From Serratia symbiotica (GTDB taxonomy: Bacteria; Pseudomonadota; Gammaproteobacteria; Enterobacterales; Enterobacteriaceae), in assembly GCA_024160085.1 (NCBI GenBank), contig JAMDYG010000002.1, positions 186,001 to 250,000 on the forward strand: DNA of 64,000 nucleotides. Reading direction: 5' to 3'. Each line of letters opens with the position of its first letter. The first letter of the stretch is position 1. The notes under the pieces are model-generated. The model was not told the origin of the DNA. It made no database searches and saw nothing but the letters and a program-made list of their open reading frames with translations. Below, in pieces: positions 10,772 to 22,056 of this stretch. Position numbers and translations under genes: made by a program.

Positions 10772-11108
10772 GGTGAACCCCTATGGATATGCGGGTGAAC
10801 AGGCCTGGCACCCACGTTATAAAAGGTAACACGCTTTCTGGCAACACGCACGGACACCTTATCCATTTGAAGTTATGGTAGATATAGCCTGCTTTATTCG
10901 CAAGGTAAGCAGAAAAAACGTTATTGATTTTTGCTCGTACTCATTATCGGCAACGGCTGATAAACGCTGAATAAACAGTTCTGGTGCAAAGTTTAATGAA
11001 ACTTAAATTTAGCATTTCATCCAAAGGTGTATGTGAGAGCAGAATTTTTGCAGATAGTCAGGGGATGACGGGCATGCCTGAAGTGTAGGGCAAGTTGAAC
11101 TATCGGCA
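10772..11108. other. intergenic stretch between phoP and purB, no gene seen
   Basis: About 340 bases upstream of phoP and downstream of purB. It probably holds the former phoP promoter. I see no ORF with family similarity, no tRNA and no clear repeat; a clear PhoP box was not recognised. Confidence 0.5.
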
Positions 11109-11140
11109 TAAAAAATCCGGAAACTAACAAGGTTTCTGGA
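11109..11140 (-). terminator. probable terminator of purB
   Basis: Read on the minus strand, TCCAGAAAC pairs with GTTTCCGGA (11116-11124 with 11131-11140) around a short loop and is followed by a run of T (A run at 11109-11115 on the plus strand). It lies about 60 bases past the purB stop. Confidence 0.7.
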
Positions 11141-11199
11141 TAATTTCACAGCCACTGGTTCCAACTTATATTGGTATTGGCTCGGCAGTTACCTGGTTA

Positions 11200-13222
<2,023 letters not shown>

Positions 13223-13601
13223 GGCTACTCCTGTAAACACGGTTAACGGTACATGGCTTACTCTATAAAATTATGTGTATCGAAAGGGTGACGGCAGTGG
13301 CTACAGATCGATGGTGATCGGCCATGGCTGTAATAACAACGATAACAACAAATGTTGTGGATTATGCCACAAAATCAGGGCTAAACCCAGTGCCTAGTAC
13401 GCCGACGCTAAGGTAGAGCTGCCATGTGACGTGGAGCAGCGCAAAAAACAGCATGCTCTGGGGGACACAGGCATATTGTAGTAGTCAGTTCTTCTCGCAC
13501 TGATCGTGTCGTAACTATTAGAGCTTGTGCCTGATTGGGTAATTAAACATTTTAAATAAAGGAGTTCAGGGGCTGAGGTGATTGCAGCACCTGACCATAT
13601 T
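13223..13601. other. gap between hflD and mnmA, no gene seen
   Basis: In E. coli hflD and mnmA are nearly adjacent; here 379 bases separate them. I found no reading frame, tRNA or insertion sequence with recognisable similarity. It may contain the hflD-purB promoter or an eroded insertion. Confidence 0.45.
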
Positions 13602-14702
13602 TTATGTCATACGTTGTTCGATAATGCCGCCTCCAAGGCAGATTTCTCCCTGATAAAACACGGCAGATTGGCCTGGAGTCACGGCAGCTACCGGCTCGTC
13701 GAATCGCACTTCGATGCGCTGATCGTCAAGTGGAGTAACGTGGCAGAGGATGTCCTGCTGGCGATAGCGGGTTTTCACCGTGCAACGGAATGGCTCACTG
13801 CGCGGCATGCGATCAACCCAATGCAGTTGTTGCGCGATTAGGCCAGCGGACATCAAACGCGGGTGGTCATGCCCCTGCGCGACGACCAGCATATTATTGG
13901 CCACATCTTTGTCCACCACGTACCACGGCTCCTCGCTTCTGTCTTTCATGCCACCGATGCCTAGCCCTTTACGCTGGCCCAGGGTGTGATACATTAGCCC
14001 CCGGTGTTTGCCGATGGTCTGGCCATCAACGCTGACGATTAAGCCTGGCTTAGCGGGCAGATAACGCCCTAGAAAGTCGCGGAAATTGCGCTCGCCAATA
14101 AAGCAAATGCCGGTAGAGTCCTCCTTCTTGGCAGTGACCAGCGCCAACTGCTCGGCGATGCAGCGAACTTGCGGTTTTTTCATCTCGCCGACCGGGAACA
14201 GACTTTGCGCCACCTGCTCGTGGCTCAGCGTGTACAGGAAGTAACTTTGGTCTTTGTTACTGTCGATACCGCGCAGCAGGCGGCTTTTACCGTCGACATC
14301 CTGGCGACGCACGTAGTGGCCGGTGGCAATAAAGTCAGCGTCTAGATCTTCTGCGGCTAATCCTAGGAAGGCTTTAAATTTTATCTCTTTATTACACAAA
14401 ATATCTGGGTTAGGTGTGCGACCTGCTTGGTACTCTTCCAGGAATAGCTCAAACACGTTGTCCCAGTATTCCGCAGCGAAATTTACCGTATGCAGCTTGA
14501 TGCCAAGCTTGTCACATACCGCTTGCGCATCGGCCAAATCAGCCGCTGCTGAGCAGTATTCTTCATCATCGTCCTCTTCCCAATTTTTCATAAACAGCCC
14601 AGCGACCTGATAGCCCTGCTGCTGTAACAAATAGGCAGTAACGGAAGAATCGACGCCGCCGGAGATGCCGACGATGACTTTTTTCTGGCTGTTGTCTGAC
14701 AT
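13602..14702 (-). CDS. mnmA: MnmA, tRNA-specific 2-thiouridylase
   Basis: MnmA puts sulfur on U34 of tRNAs for Lys, Glu and Gln, taking it from the IscS-Tus relay. The 366 residues contain the PP-loop [15 protein letters not shown] near the start, the catalytic cysteines in NPDILCNKE and STGICFIGE, and the GHYVRR and [11 protein letters not shown] segments. The start at 14702 ([12 protein letters not shown]) is preferred over an unrelated upstream extension to 14759. The gene nudJ, which lies upstream in E. coli, is missing. Intact. Confidence 0.95.
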   Translation of the reverse strand: MSDNSQKKVIVGISGGVDSSVTAYLLQQQGYQVAGLFMKNWEEDDDEEYCSAAADLADAQAVCDKLGIKLHTVNFAAEYWDNVFELFLEEYQAGRTPNPDILCNKEIKFKAFLGLAAEDLDADFIATGHYVRRQDVDGKSRLLRGIDSNKDQSYFLYTLSHEQVAQSLFPVGEMKKPQVRCIAEQLALVTAKKEDSTGICFIGERNFRDFLGRYLPAKPGLIVSVDGQTIGKHRGLMYHTLGQRKGLGIGGMKDRSEEPWYVVDKDVANNMLVVAQGHDHPRLMSAGLIAQQLHWVDRMPRSEPFRCTVKTRYRQQDILCHVTPLDDQRIEVRFDEPVAAVTPGQSAVFYQGEICLGGGIIEQRMT

Positions 14703-14779
14703 GGGAGTCTCATGAATCGGCTGATAAAAACAAGCGTAGGACTTTATCACATCGGGCATGTGGTAGCACGGCCCTTATA

Positions 14780-15336
14780 GGGAATCAATATTTTTCCATT
14801 CACCGGGTTGCAGCTCACCTAATGAACGGGTTGCCCATACTGTAGCAAATCAGGCGCAGGGTAGAGAAACCGATATGTGCCGTCATGCGTCGTATTTGAT
14901 GGTTTCGGCCTTCGAACAAAGTTATTTTAGCCAAGTGGTTGGGATTGATTTGCGTTTGCGGATCGGTGGATTGCGCGGCCACAGCTATTGCGGTTCGTCC
15001 ACCCGTTCCACTATAGCGGGCAAGGCAGGACTGTCTTTTAAGGTGACGCCGTGGCGCAAGGGTGTCAGATTGCGATCTTGTGGCACGCCTTCTACTTGCA
15101 CGAAGTATACCTTACCAATGCGTGTTTGCCCAGTTGGGTAAGCTGCGCCTGCAACTTACCCTCGTTGGTTAGCACCAATAGTCCTTCACTGTCGCGATCC
15201 AAACACCCGGCGGCGTAAATGTTGGTAAAGGGAATAAATGCTTTCAAAGTGGTGCGACCGGCTGCATCAGTGAACTGTGGCAGCACATCAAATGGCTTGT
15301 TGAATAATACCACTCGGTACAGATATTGCGCTGCCA
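14780..15336 (-). pseudogene. rluE: RluE, 23S rRNA pseudouridine synthase, broken
   Basis: RluE makes pseudouridine 2457 in 23S rRNA. The segment [24 protein letters not shown] is followed by the catalytic motif region with [19 protein letters not shown], in which the usual AAGRLDRD has Arg changed to Cys next to the catalytic Asp. A frameshift at about 15110 moves the rest ([38 protein letters not shown]) to other frames. The N-terminal 30 or so residues of the E. coli protein are absent. It lies divergently upstream of icd, as in E. coli. Confidence 0.9.
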
Positions 15337-15523
15337 TATGCTTGCTGGATTATTTAAATTTTTGATTTTTAATAAATATTTTATTAATGGCAGTTGAGAT
15401 TATGGCTAGTAGGGGCATTATAACCGAATTTATTTCAAATTGGATAGGGCGGAATATTCGATGTAGTATCTATACACATCTTATAAAACATTAACAAAAA
15501 TTGCGCGTATCAAAGAGAGGTTG

Positions 15524-16778
15524 ATGGAAAGCAAAGTAATTGTTCCGGCAGAAGGTAAAAAGATTACGGTCGATGCCTAGGGTAAACTGATCGTTCCAAA
15601 TAACCCTATCATTCCGTTTATCGAAGGCGATGGCATTAGCGTTGATGTCACCCATGCTATGATTCATGTGGTTGATGCAGCTATAGAAAAATCCTACCAC
15701 AGCACCCGCAAAATCTCATGGATAGAAATCTACACTGGCGAAAAATCCACTCACGTTTACGGAAATAATGTGTGGCTACCGGATGAAACCCTGGATCTGA
15801 TCCGTGACTACCGTGTTGCCATCAAAGGCCCGTTGACTACCCCGGTTGGTGGTGGTATCTGCTCCCTTAACGTGGCTCTATGCCAGCAGTTGGATCTATA
15901 CGTGTGCCTGCGTCCAGTACGCTATTATCAGGGCATCCCAAGTCCGGTTAAACAGCCAGAACTGACTGATATGGTGATCTTCCGTGAAAACTCTGAAGCA
16001 TATCTATGCTGGCATTGAGTGGAAAGCCGGTTCTGCGCAAGCAGATAAAGTGATCAAATTTCTGCGTGACGAAATGGGCGTGGAGAAGATCCGCTTCCCA
16101 GAGCAGTGTGGGATCGGCGTCAAACCCGTCTCCGAAGAGGGAACCAAGCGTCTGGTGCGTGCAGCGATCGAATACGCTATCACCAATAACCGTAATTCCG
16201 TAACCCTAGTTCACAAAGGAAACATCATGAAATTCACCGAAGGTGCTTTCAATGATTGGGGCTATGAATTGGCGCGTGAAGAGTTTGGTGGCGAGTTGAT
16301 TGACGGTGGGCCATGGCTGAAAATCAAGAACCCAAATACTGGTAAAGAGATTGTAGTGAAAGATGTGATCGCCGATGCCTTCTTACAGCAAATATTGCTA
16401 CGCCCAGCGGAATACGATGTTATCGCCCGTATGAACTTGAATGGTGACTACATTTCTGACGCCCTGGCAGCCCAGGTTGGCGGTATCGGCGTTGCACCTG
16501 GTGCTAACATCGGCTCTGACTGCGCGCTATTCGAGGCGACCCACGGTACTGCGCCTAAATATGCCGGCCAGAACAAAGTGAATCCAGGTTCCATTATTCT
16601 CTCTGCCGAAATGATGCTGCGTCATATGGGTTGGACAGAAGCCGCCAACTTAATTATTAAAGGAATGGAAGGGGCGATTGCCGCGAAGACCATAACCTAC
16701 GATTTTGAACGTTTGATGGATGGCGATAAGTTGCTGAAATGTGCAGAGTTTGGTGACGCCATCGTTAAACACATGTAA
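15524..16778 (+). pseudogene. icd: Isocitrate dehydrogenase (NADP), disrupted
   Basis: Icd converts isocitrate to 2-oxoglutarate in the TCA cycle. The family sequence is present from MESKVIVPAEGKKI to [15 protein letters not shown]. It has a TAG at about codon 19, and near 16003 one extra base shifts the frame between IFRENSE and IYAGIEWK. Two arginines in the substrate-binding stretch have become cysteine ([12 protein letters not shown] where GGGIRSLNVALR is normal); one corresponds to an isocitrate-contacting Arg of the E. coli enzyme. The downstream half (15984-16778) is a clean open frame. As read, the gene cannot make full-length enzyme, so 2-oxoglutarate would have to come from elsewhere or the host. 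Confidence 0.92.
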
Positions 16779-16796
16779 GTATTGTTGTTAGCATAC

Positions 16797-16832
16797 AGCC
16801 AACATAAATTGTTATGTTTTATGTTGGCTTTT
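16797..16832 (+). terminator. icd terminator
   Basis: AGCCAACATAAA pairs with TTTATGTTGGCT across a short AT-rich loop and is followed by TTTTA, 19 bases after the icd stop. It is a good factor-independent terminator. Confidence 0.85.
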
Positions 16833-16888
16833 AGTCTTCGAGTCTTCCACCAAAACTCTTCCCCCCAAAACTGTATAAAAAGTACGGT

Positions 16889-17040
16889 TTAAACTGCAAT
16901 TAGCCTCCACTCTCTCGCTCGATCATCGTTATATTTATCCATCATTTTTTGCGATTTATGCCCCAGCAGTTTTGCGTCTCCAGCCCCTGTTCCCGATACA
17001 GACGTTCAGACAGAGAACGTTGTTCATGGAAAGTTGTCGC
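16889..17040 (-). pseudogene. phage-type tyrosine integrase, C-terminal tail only
   Basis: On the minus strand the end of a tyrosine recombinase can be read: ATTFHEQRSLSERLYREQG, with the H-x-x-R box, then KLLGHKSQKMMDKYNDDR with the catalytic tyrosine, and a stop at 16889. One frameshift separates the two parts. Everything upstream of the H-x-x-R box is missing, cut off by the IS903-type fragment. icd is a known attachment site for e14-like and phage 21-like elements whose integrase lies next to icd, so this is probably the scar of such a prophage. Confidence 0.82.
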
Positions 17041-17371
17041 GGTTCCCTCCGCGAAAGTGGCGGGTTACTGGCCTGAGGCGTATGCAGATCGTACCGGGCT
17101 GTGGCGAATCAACGCCTGACAGGTCGCAATGCGCGATGGAAGTGACCAACGGCCTATAACTGGCGGTCAATAGCAGAAACTGCTTTGTACAGGGAAAAAC
17201 CATTGTTTGGAGATTCACTGACGTTACATGACTATCAGGGTCAGGTTGCAGAGGTTTTTGCCATAGTGCGTGCTCTGAATAAAATGACCAAAAGGTAGGT
17301 AAGCCAAAAGTGTTACGCATTGCCTGAGTGTCGGAGATGCTGACCCAAAATCCGATTTATTCAACAAAGCC
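17041..17371 (+). mobile_element. 3' end of an IS903-type (IS5 family) element
   Basis: The plus strand encodes, in shifting frames, the transposase tail GYWPEAYADR, NQRLTGRNARWK, YNWRSIAETALYREKPLFG and VRALNKMTK, as in the IS903 group. At 17354-17371 lies GATTTATTCAACAAAGCC, which to my recollection is the IS903 terminal inverted repeat, marking the element's outer end. The left part is missing, and the fragment abuts the integrase remnant with no gap. Dead. Confidence 0.85.
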
Positions 17372-17536
17372 GATCAAAATACTAACAAGCAATCGCTGAC
17401 GGACTTTTATAATAAAGTTTAAAGAGGGAGCGCTTTCCCCTATTCTGAGCATCAAGGATATTTTGCTACTGACACTTGGAAATCCCACCTTTTTCATTTT
17501 TTCAATAATTCGCACCAGCATAGGGTGGCTCAATGA

Positions 17537-18647
17537 TCACAGAGGATCTAGCGTGATGGCCGACTTTTGCGAGCGGCTGAACACCAGCTTTAGCGCCCAG
17601 TAGAGCAGTATGGCAAGCCAGCAGTGAGTTGATGGTCGGTACCCCCACTCGGTAACCAACCCGACGATGCCGCCAACGATACTGGCACATATCGCTGCCC
17701 AGCCGATAGTGACGGTTTCATCCGGCAATTTACCGGTGAGCTGGCTGTCATCCAGGATTTTGCGGCTGCCGCGTAACAGATAGTAATCCACCAGCATAAT
17801 GCCGATAATCGGCGGTAACATCACGCCTAGCACGGTCAGTAAATCGACAAAACGATCCAAAATACCCAGCACTGACAGCGTCGTGCCCAGCGTTTTGGCG
17901 ATCAGGATCGCCAGGCCATTGACCACAAACTCACCAGCGATGATAGTGAAAATCGTCACGCCTAGCACATGCTTGCTGTTTTTGGAGTGGCAGGTCAGCT
18001 CGGGGCATCAGGCTGGCGACAATGGCACCGCCAGCGACGATGGTGATGCCGGCGCTGATGGTCAGCGGTTCGTCTGGTAACACTAGTTGAATGATTTCCT
18101 GCAAGTTAATGACAGGACAACAGGGCGGTGACGGAGATAAAGGCCACCAGTATGATAAACATCGGCACCGCAATGCGCGCACAGCACCTTAAAGCCAAAG
18201 GCAACTAAAAGGGTCAGCAGGCTGCCGGACAAGTCCGGATGCCAAGCCAAACCCCAGTTTTTTTCCTAAGACGAAATCTAGCGACTTGGTGAAGATGGCT
18301 TTCTGGATGCCAAACCAGCCCAGCAGACTAACGACCACCACTACACCACAGCACCGAACTGATGCGGCCGAAGCCGCACCAGCGCGCCAGTAGACCGCCG
18401 TAAATTCCCTCACGCATACCTGCCAGTCCGAGGACTTAAGTCACCCCGCCAAAGATCAGGATGCCGATGACAATGGTGCTGAAGGCGTCGATCAGCGTCA
18501 TAGAGAGTTGCCAAGCACCGCCCCTAGCATAAACTGATCGAAGGCGGTCGCATGCCTGCCTATATGTACTATTGTTGCTACGCTTAAAAAAGAGACTCTA
18601 CTATCCTGTGGTGGCACACGGCTGAGAAGATAATCTTCAATCTTTAT
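17537..18647 (-). pseudogene. cytosine/purine permease (CodB-like, NCS1 family), broken
   Basis: Fragments of one membrane transporter can be read from right to left: IEDYLLSRVPPQDSRVSFLS, FDQFMLGAVLGNSLSMTLID, GWFGIQ, ITIVAGGAIVASLM, and a long C-terminal open stretch (17537-17968) with VLGVMLPPIIGIMLVDYYL. These match the cytosine permease branch of NCS1 transporters. At least three frameshifts (near 18500, 18190 and 17970) and a stop (about 18440) interrupt it. The first codon appears to be ATA where ATG would be expected. The exact substrate cannot be told. Confidence 0.8.
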
Positions 18648-18670
18648 TACGGTGAGGTATTCCTTGCTGT

Positions 18671-18882
18671 TCAAATAAATTGGATGCCTTTGGCTATCAG
18701 GCGATCGGGAATATAGTTGTCCAAGCGGGCGTATTTGCAAAACTTTTCGAATTGCTGCTGCGTATGGGCGTTGGCTTTTTGATAAATGTTATATATTCGA
18801 TTTTCTATCGTTTTATTGCTGATGCTGTATATTTTTGCGATCTCTTTCACGGTAAATTGATAGTTACATAATCATCATTGGT
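18671..18882 (-). pseudogene. LuxR-type regulator, C-terminal DNA-binding fragment
   Basis: The minus strand reads YQFTVKEIAKIYSISNKTIE, then NRIYNIYQKANAH, ending DNYIPDRLIAKGIQFI and a stop. The VKEIAKIY-IS-KTIENRI core is a LuxR/GerE helix-turn-helix, with the recognition helix in SNKTIENRI. No N-terminal sensory domain remains. It sits just upstream of and codirectional with the permease pseudogene, so it may have been its regulator; that is inference. Confidence 0.65.
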
Positions 18883-18923
18883 TCTTATCTTTCTCCAGTA
18901 GAAATACCTATCGGTGTGGGAAG

Positions 18924-19024
18924 TAAGAACTTATCCCAGTAGGCGTATATTATTGCAGCTAGTTTTGATCAGCAAAGCGCATAACAACTGCAGTGTACAG
19001 GGAGTCCGTGAGGATTAGGTTCTG
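18924..19024 (+). repeat. dispersed repeat with terminal inverted repeats, copy A (shortened)
   Basis: It begins AAGAACTTATCCCAGTAGG and shares the core TTGCAGC-AG-TTTGA, AGCGCA-AACAAC and GTACAGGGAGT with copies at 58976-59126 and 61623-61777. The right part is shortened to GGATTAGGTTCT. It contains no ORF and looks like a MITE-type or similar small mobile repeat. Confidence 0.7.
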
Positions 19025-19027
19025 GAG

Positions 19028-20460
19028 TCATAGATGAAAATACAGCGCACCATTGCGCACCAGATCACGCGGCAGGTTGTTTTTTATCCGGCCACCAATG
19101 TGCTTGGCGATGCCCAGCGGCTGTTGTTGATAGGTCACAATGCCACTAGTCGCATTCCGGTGGCTGCTGCGGGTAGGGATCGCGGCCGTGATACCACTCC
19201 TGAGCTAATGTGGCATCTAACTCAAAACGGAGTTTACCATCCGCGCTTGCCAAGGCAATTACCGCCTCATGTTGCCAGCGGAAACCTTTCGAAAAACGTT
19301 CTGCAAGCTTCAAGCCGATGCGTGAAAAACGTACTTTGCCAATCAATGGCTCTAGCTCTGTTGGGAATAGCAATATTTCTTTATCCCGCGCCTACAACTA
19401 GCTGGTTTCATCCCAGGTCAAGTCTAAAGCCGCTGCTGCTTGGCTGATCTCAGCCGACTCTTTACCAGAGAGCGGGGTGAAAGGAAATTTACCCTGTTTA
19501 TAGTGCAGTTTTGCTGGTGGAGTGATGGTATGGTTCTTGCGCAACCGTACCACGAAGAAACCCTCGCTGTCATAAATTTGTGGGGTAACACATGCAGAAA
19601 AAACCCTTAGCAGTGAGTGCTTGTTGTGCGCCAGGGAACAGCTCGCCGATCGGTTAGACGCTGACTGCGTTGCCGTATGTTGTTAGCAACCATTAGACAA
19701 TTTGTTGATTTTCCTGCGCATTGAGGGTATGTCTGAAATAGACCATCACGCCGCCCAGTACCAGCGCGTGGAGAGTACTGTTGATCAATTCGCATTTGGT
19801 GTCGGTGATCTCGGCAACGCTTTCTGGCGACCAGTTGTTCATGGCGTCTGGATCTTTGCGTACCACACCTTCGCCGGAGCAGGGCGCATCCAGCAGAATG
19901 GCGTCAAAGCTTTCCGGTAGTACAGCGCCAAACACCCGGCCATCAAAATTGGTTAGAGCGACGTTTTCACCCCACAACGGCTTAGGTTGGCATGCAGTAC
20001 CTTGACCCGTCTGGAGGAGTACTCGTTGGCAACGATACTGCCTTGATTGTTCATCAGCGCCGCAATCTGGGTGGTTTTGGAGCCTGGTGCCGCAACAATG
20101 TCCATGTCCAGTATCCGGTGCGGCCTTGCCACCATCGGCAAACAACGCGCTGACAAATAGCATCGAGCTGGCTTCCTGAATATAGAACATGCCGCTCAAA
20201 TGCTCGGCAGTGCTACCCAGCAGTAGTTCTTCATCTTCACGATCAATCCAGAATCCTTCCGCACACCAAAGGATCGGCTCCAACCGCCAGTCGTAAGCTT
20301 GCACCAGCGTCAAAAAATCGGCGACGCTGATCTTGAGGGTGTTGACTCGTAGACTGAGGCGTAGATGGCGTTAGCAGGCGGCGATAAAATTGTCTATAGA
20401 CAGTTCGGCAGGCATAACGACTCAGATTGCATCAAGGAAAACGGGGGAAAGAAAAACGGC
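19028..20460 (-). pseudogene. rsmF: RsmF (YebU), 16S rRNA m5C1407 methyltransferase, broken
   Basis: RsmF methylates C1407 of 16S rRNA using SAM. Recognisable pieces run from FLDAI-VVMPAELSIDNF and [14 protein letters not shown], through [19 protein letters not shown] and the catalytic [20 protein letters not shown], to [20 protein letters not shown] and the C-terminal tail near 19030. Stops (including one after SIDNFIAAC) and several frameshifts (about 20140, 19960, 19740, 19450, 19140) destroy it. In E. coli yebS and yebT lie upstream; they are gone here, and 20461-20754 shows no convincing remnant. Confidence 0.92.
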
Positions 20461-20754
20461 GGCGCGAATTTGGCCACGGGTAGCCTCTCAGGCAGCAATA
20501 GAGGCGCATGAGTTTACCACAATGTGCAACTGGCATGCGCAAATCCTTGTAGGAAGTGGAAAAATAGCGGTGTTGCATGCCATTTCGGCTCTGGCAGATG
20601 CAGCAGGCAGTATTTGTTAGGCAAACATGCCTTGCTGGGTAGCGTTTTACGAAGCAACCTAGGATTAACCTTATGACTCTACGCATTTAGTGCTTATTTT
20701 ATAGGTTCTCAGTTTTAAGCTTGTAGTTATATTTGCTGGTTTAATGGTTAACAC

Positions 20755-21255
20755 ATGATAAAAGAACAATTCTACGCGGAATTAAAACGTGATTTGAGTA
20801 CACTACTAGACGGGGAAACCAACTTTATAGCCGTACTGTCCAATGCTAGCACGCTGCTAAACCAGCGGATAGACAGCGTGAACTGGGTTGGTTTTTACCT
20901 GATTGATGGCAATCAGCTAGTGCTCGGCCCGTTTCAAGGCAAAATCGCTTGTGTGCACATTACGGTTGGCAAAGGTGTGTGCGATACGGACGTAGCGGAA
21001 AACCGCCTGCAACTGGGTCGGTAATATTCATGCGTTCTACGGCTATATTGCCTGCGATGCGGCCAGTGTAATACGGAAATCGTGCTGACGCTATGCGTTA
21101 GTGGCCGGGTTATTGGCATTCTTGATATCGATAGCCTGGTTTATCAACGTTTCAATAAAAAGGATGAGCATAACCTAAAAGCAGTGGTGGCAGTGCTTTG
21201 TGCACAGTTTGAACAGTGTGATAGTGCGAAATACATTACTATGGCTGCAAGTTGA
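20755..21255 (+). pseudogene. msrC: MsrC, free methionine-(R)-sulfoxide reductase, frameshifted
   Basis: MsrC is a GAF-domain enzyme that reduces free methionine-R-sulfoxide. The first 88 codons are open (FYAELKRDLSTLLDGETNF, NWVGFYLIDGNQLVLGPFQ, KIACVHITVGKGVC with two of the catalytic cysteines). A frameshift near 21016 moves to YIACDAAS, which carries the third cysteine, and another near 21067 to TEIVLTL and VIGILDIDSLVYQRF. It lies just upstream of proQ, as in E. coli. A recent pseudogene. Confidence 0.9.
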
Positions 21256-21350
21256 CCTACGGTTAGCGTAGCATTTACCGATTGCGTAATTATAATGACT
21301 CCTGTTCGCGCCTGTACTGGTTGGCAAACCCGTTATAATCAGGAAATTTC

Positions 21351-22037
21351 ATGGAAAATCAACCCAAGTTGAACTCTAGTAAAGAAGTCATTGCCTTTTT
21401 TGCCGAGCGTTTTCCGCTCTGTTTTAGTGCCGAAGGTGAAGCTCGCCCGCTGAAGATTGGTATTTTTCAGGATTTGGTCGAGCGTGTGCAGGAAGAGAAC
21501 CTCAGCAAAACGCAACTGCGTGAGGCTTTGCGCCTGTATATGTCAAGTTGGCGGTATCTGCATGGCATCAAGGTTGGCGCGCAACACATCGATCTAGACG
21601 GCAATGCATGCGGCGAGTTGGAACAGCAGCATGTCGATCATGCTCATCAACAACTTGAAGAAGCCAAAGCGCGCATTCAAGCACAGCGTGCCGAACAAAA
21701 CTCTAAAAAGCGTGATGCTGCCGGTGCCGAGCAATACCTTCCGCGCCCAGCCGGTAAAAAGCCTGTTACACGCCGCGAAGGTGTAACGGCAGCGGAGAAC
21801 CGCAAGTCGCACCTACAGCAAGCCCGTCAATCTCGAGCAGTGTCCAAAAAGGAAAGCCAACCACGCTATACGCAAGTGACGAATGTCTATAAACTGAACA
21901 TTGGCCAAGAGATCAAAGTCAGGGAAGGTAAGAGCGTGATGGTTGCCACCGTGCTTGAAATTGCGAAAGACGGTGTATGTGTGCAACTCTCCTCCGGTCT
22001 GGCGATGATTGTGCGCGCAGAATACTTGCAGTTCTGA
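21351..22037 (+). CDS. proQ: ProQ, RNA chaperone
   Basis: ProQ is a global RNA-binding protein that stabilises mRNAs and small RNAs. The N-terminal FinO-like domain ([30 protein letters not shown] is read continuously from residue 11; [13 protein letters not shown] follows) is joined by a basic linker of about 60 residues to a C-terminal Tudor-like domain ending [18 protein letters not shown]. The length of 228 residues is close to the family norm. prc follows after 19 bases. Intact, although the msrC gene before it is broken. Confidence 0.95.
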   Translation: MENQPKLNSSKEVIAFFAERFPLCFSAEGEARPLKIGIFQDLVERVQEENLSKTQLREALRLYMSSWRYLHGIKVGAQHIDLDGNACGELEQQHVDHAHQQLEEAKARIQAQRAEQNSKKRDAAGAEQYLPRPAGKKPVTRREGVTAAENRKSHLQQARQSRAVSKKESQPRYTQVTNVYKLNIGQEIKVREGKSVMVATVLEIAKDGVCVQLSSGLAMIVRAEYLQF

Positions 22038-22056
22038 TACGGAGGCCAACTAGGGC

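Noticed and set aside
17024-17320. 98-codon minus-strand ORF
   Set aside because: Most of it is antisense to the IS903-type transposase tail read on the plus strand; the integrase text lies in other frames.
20461-20754. remnant of yebS or yebT upstream of rsmF
   Set aside because: Translation in all frames gave no convincing similarity to YebS or YebT as I know them; left as unannotated sequence.
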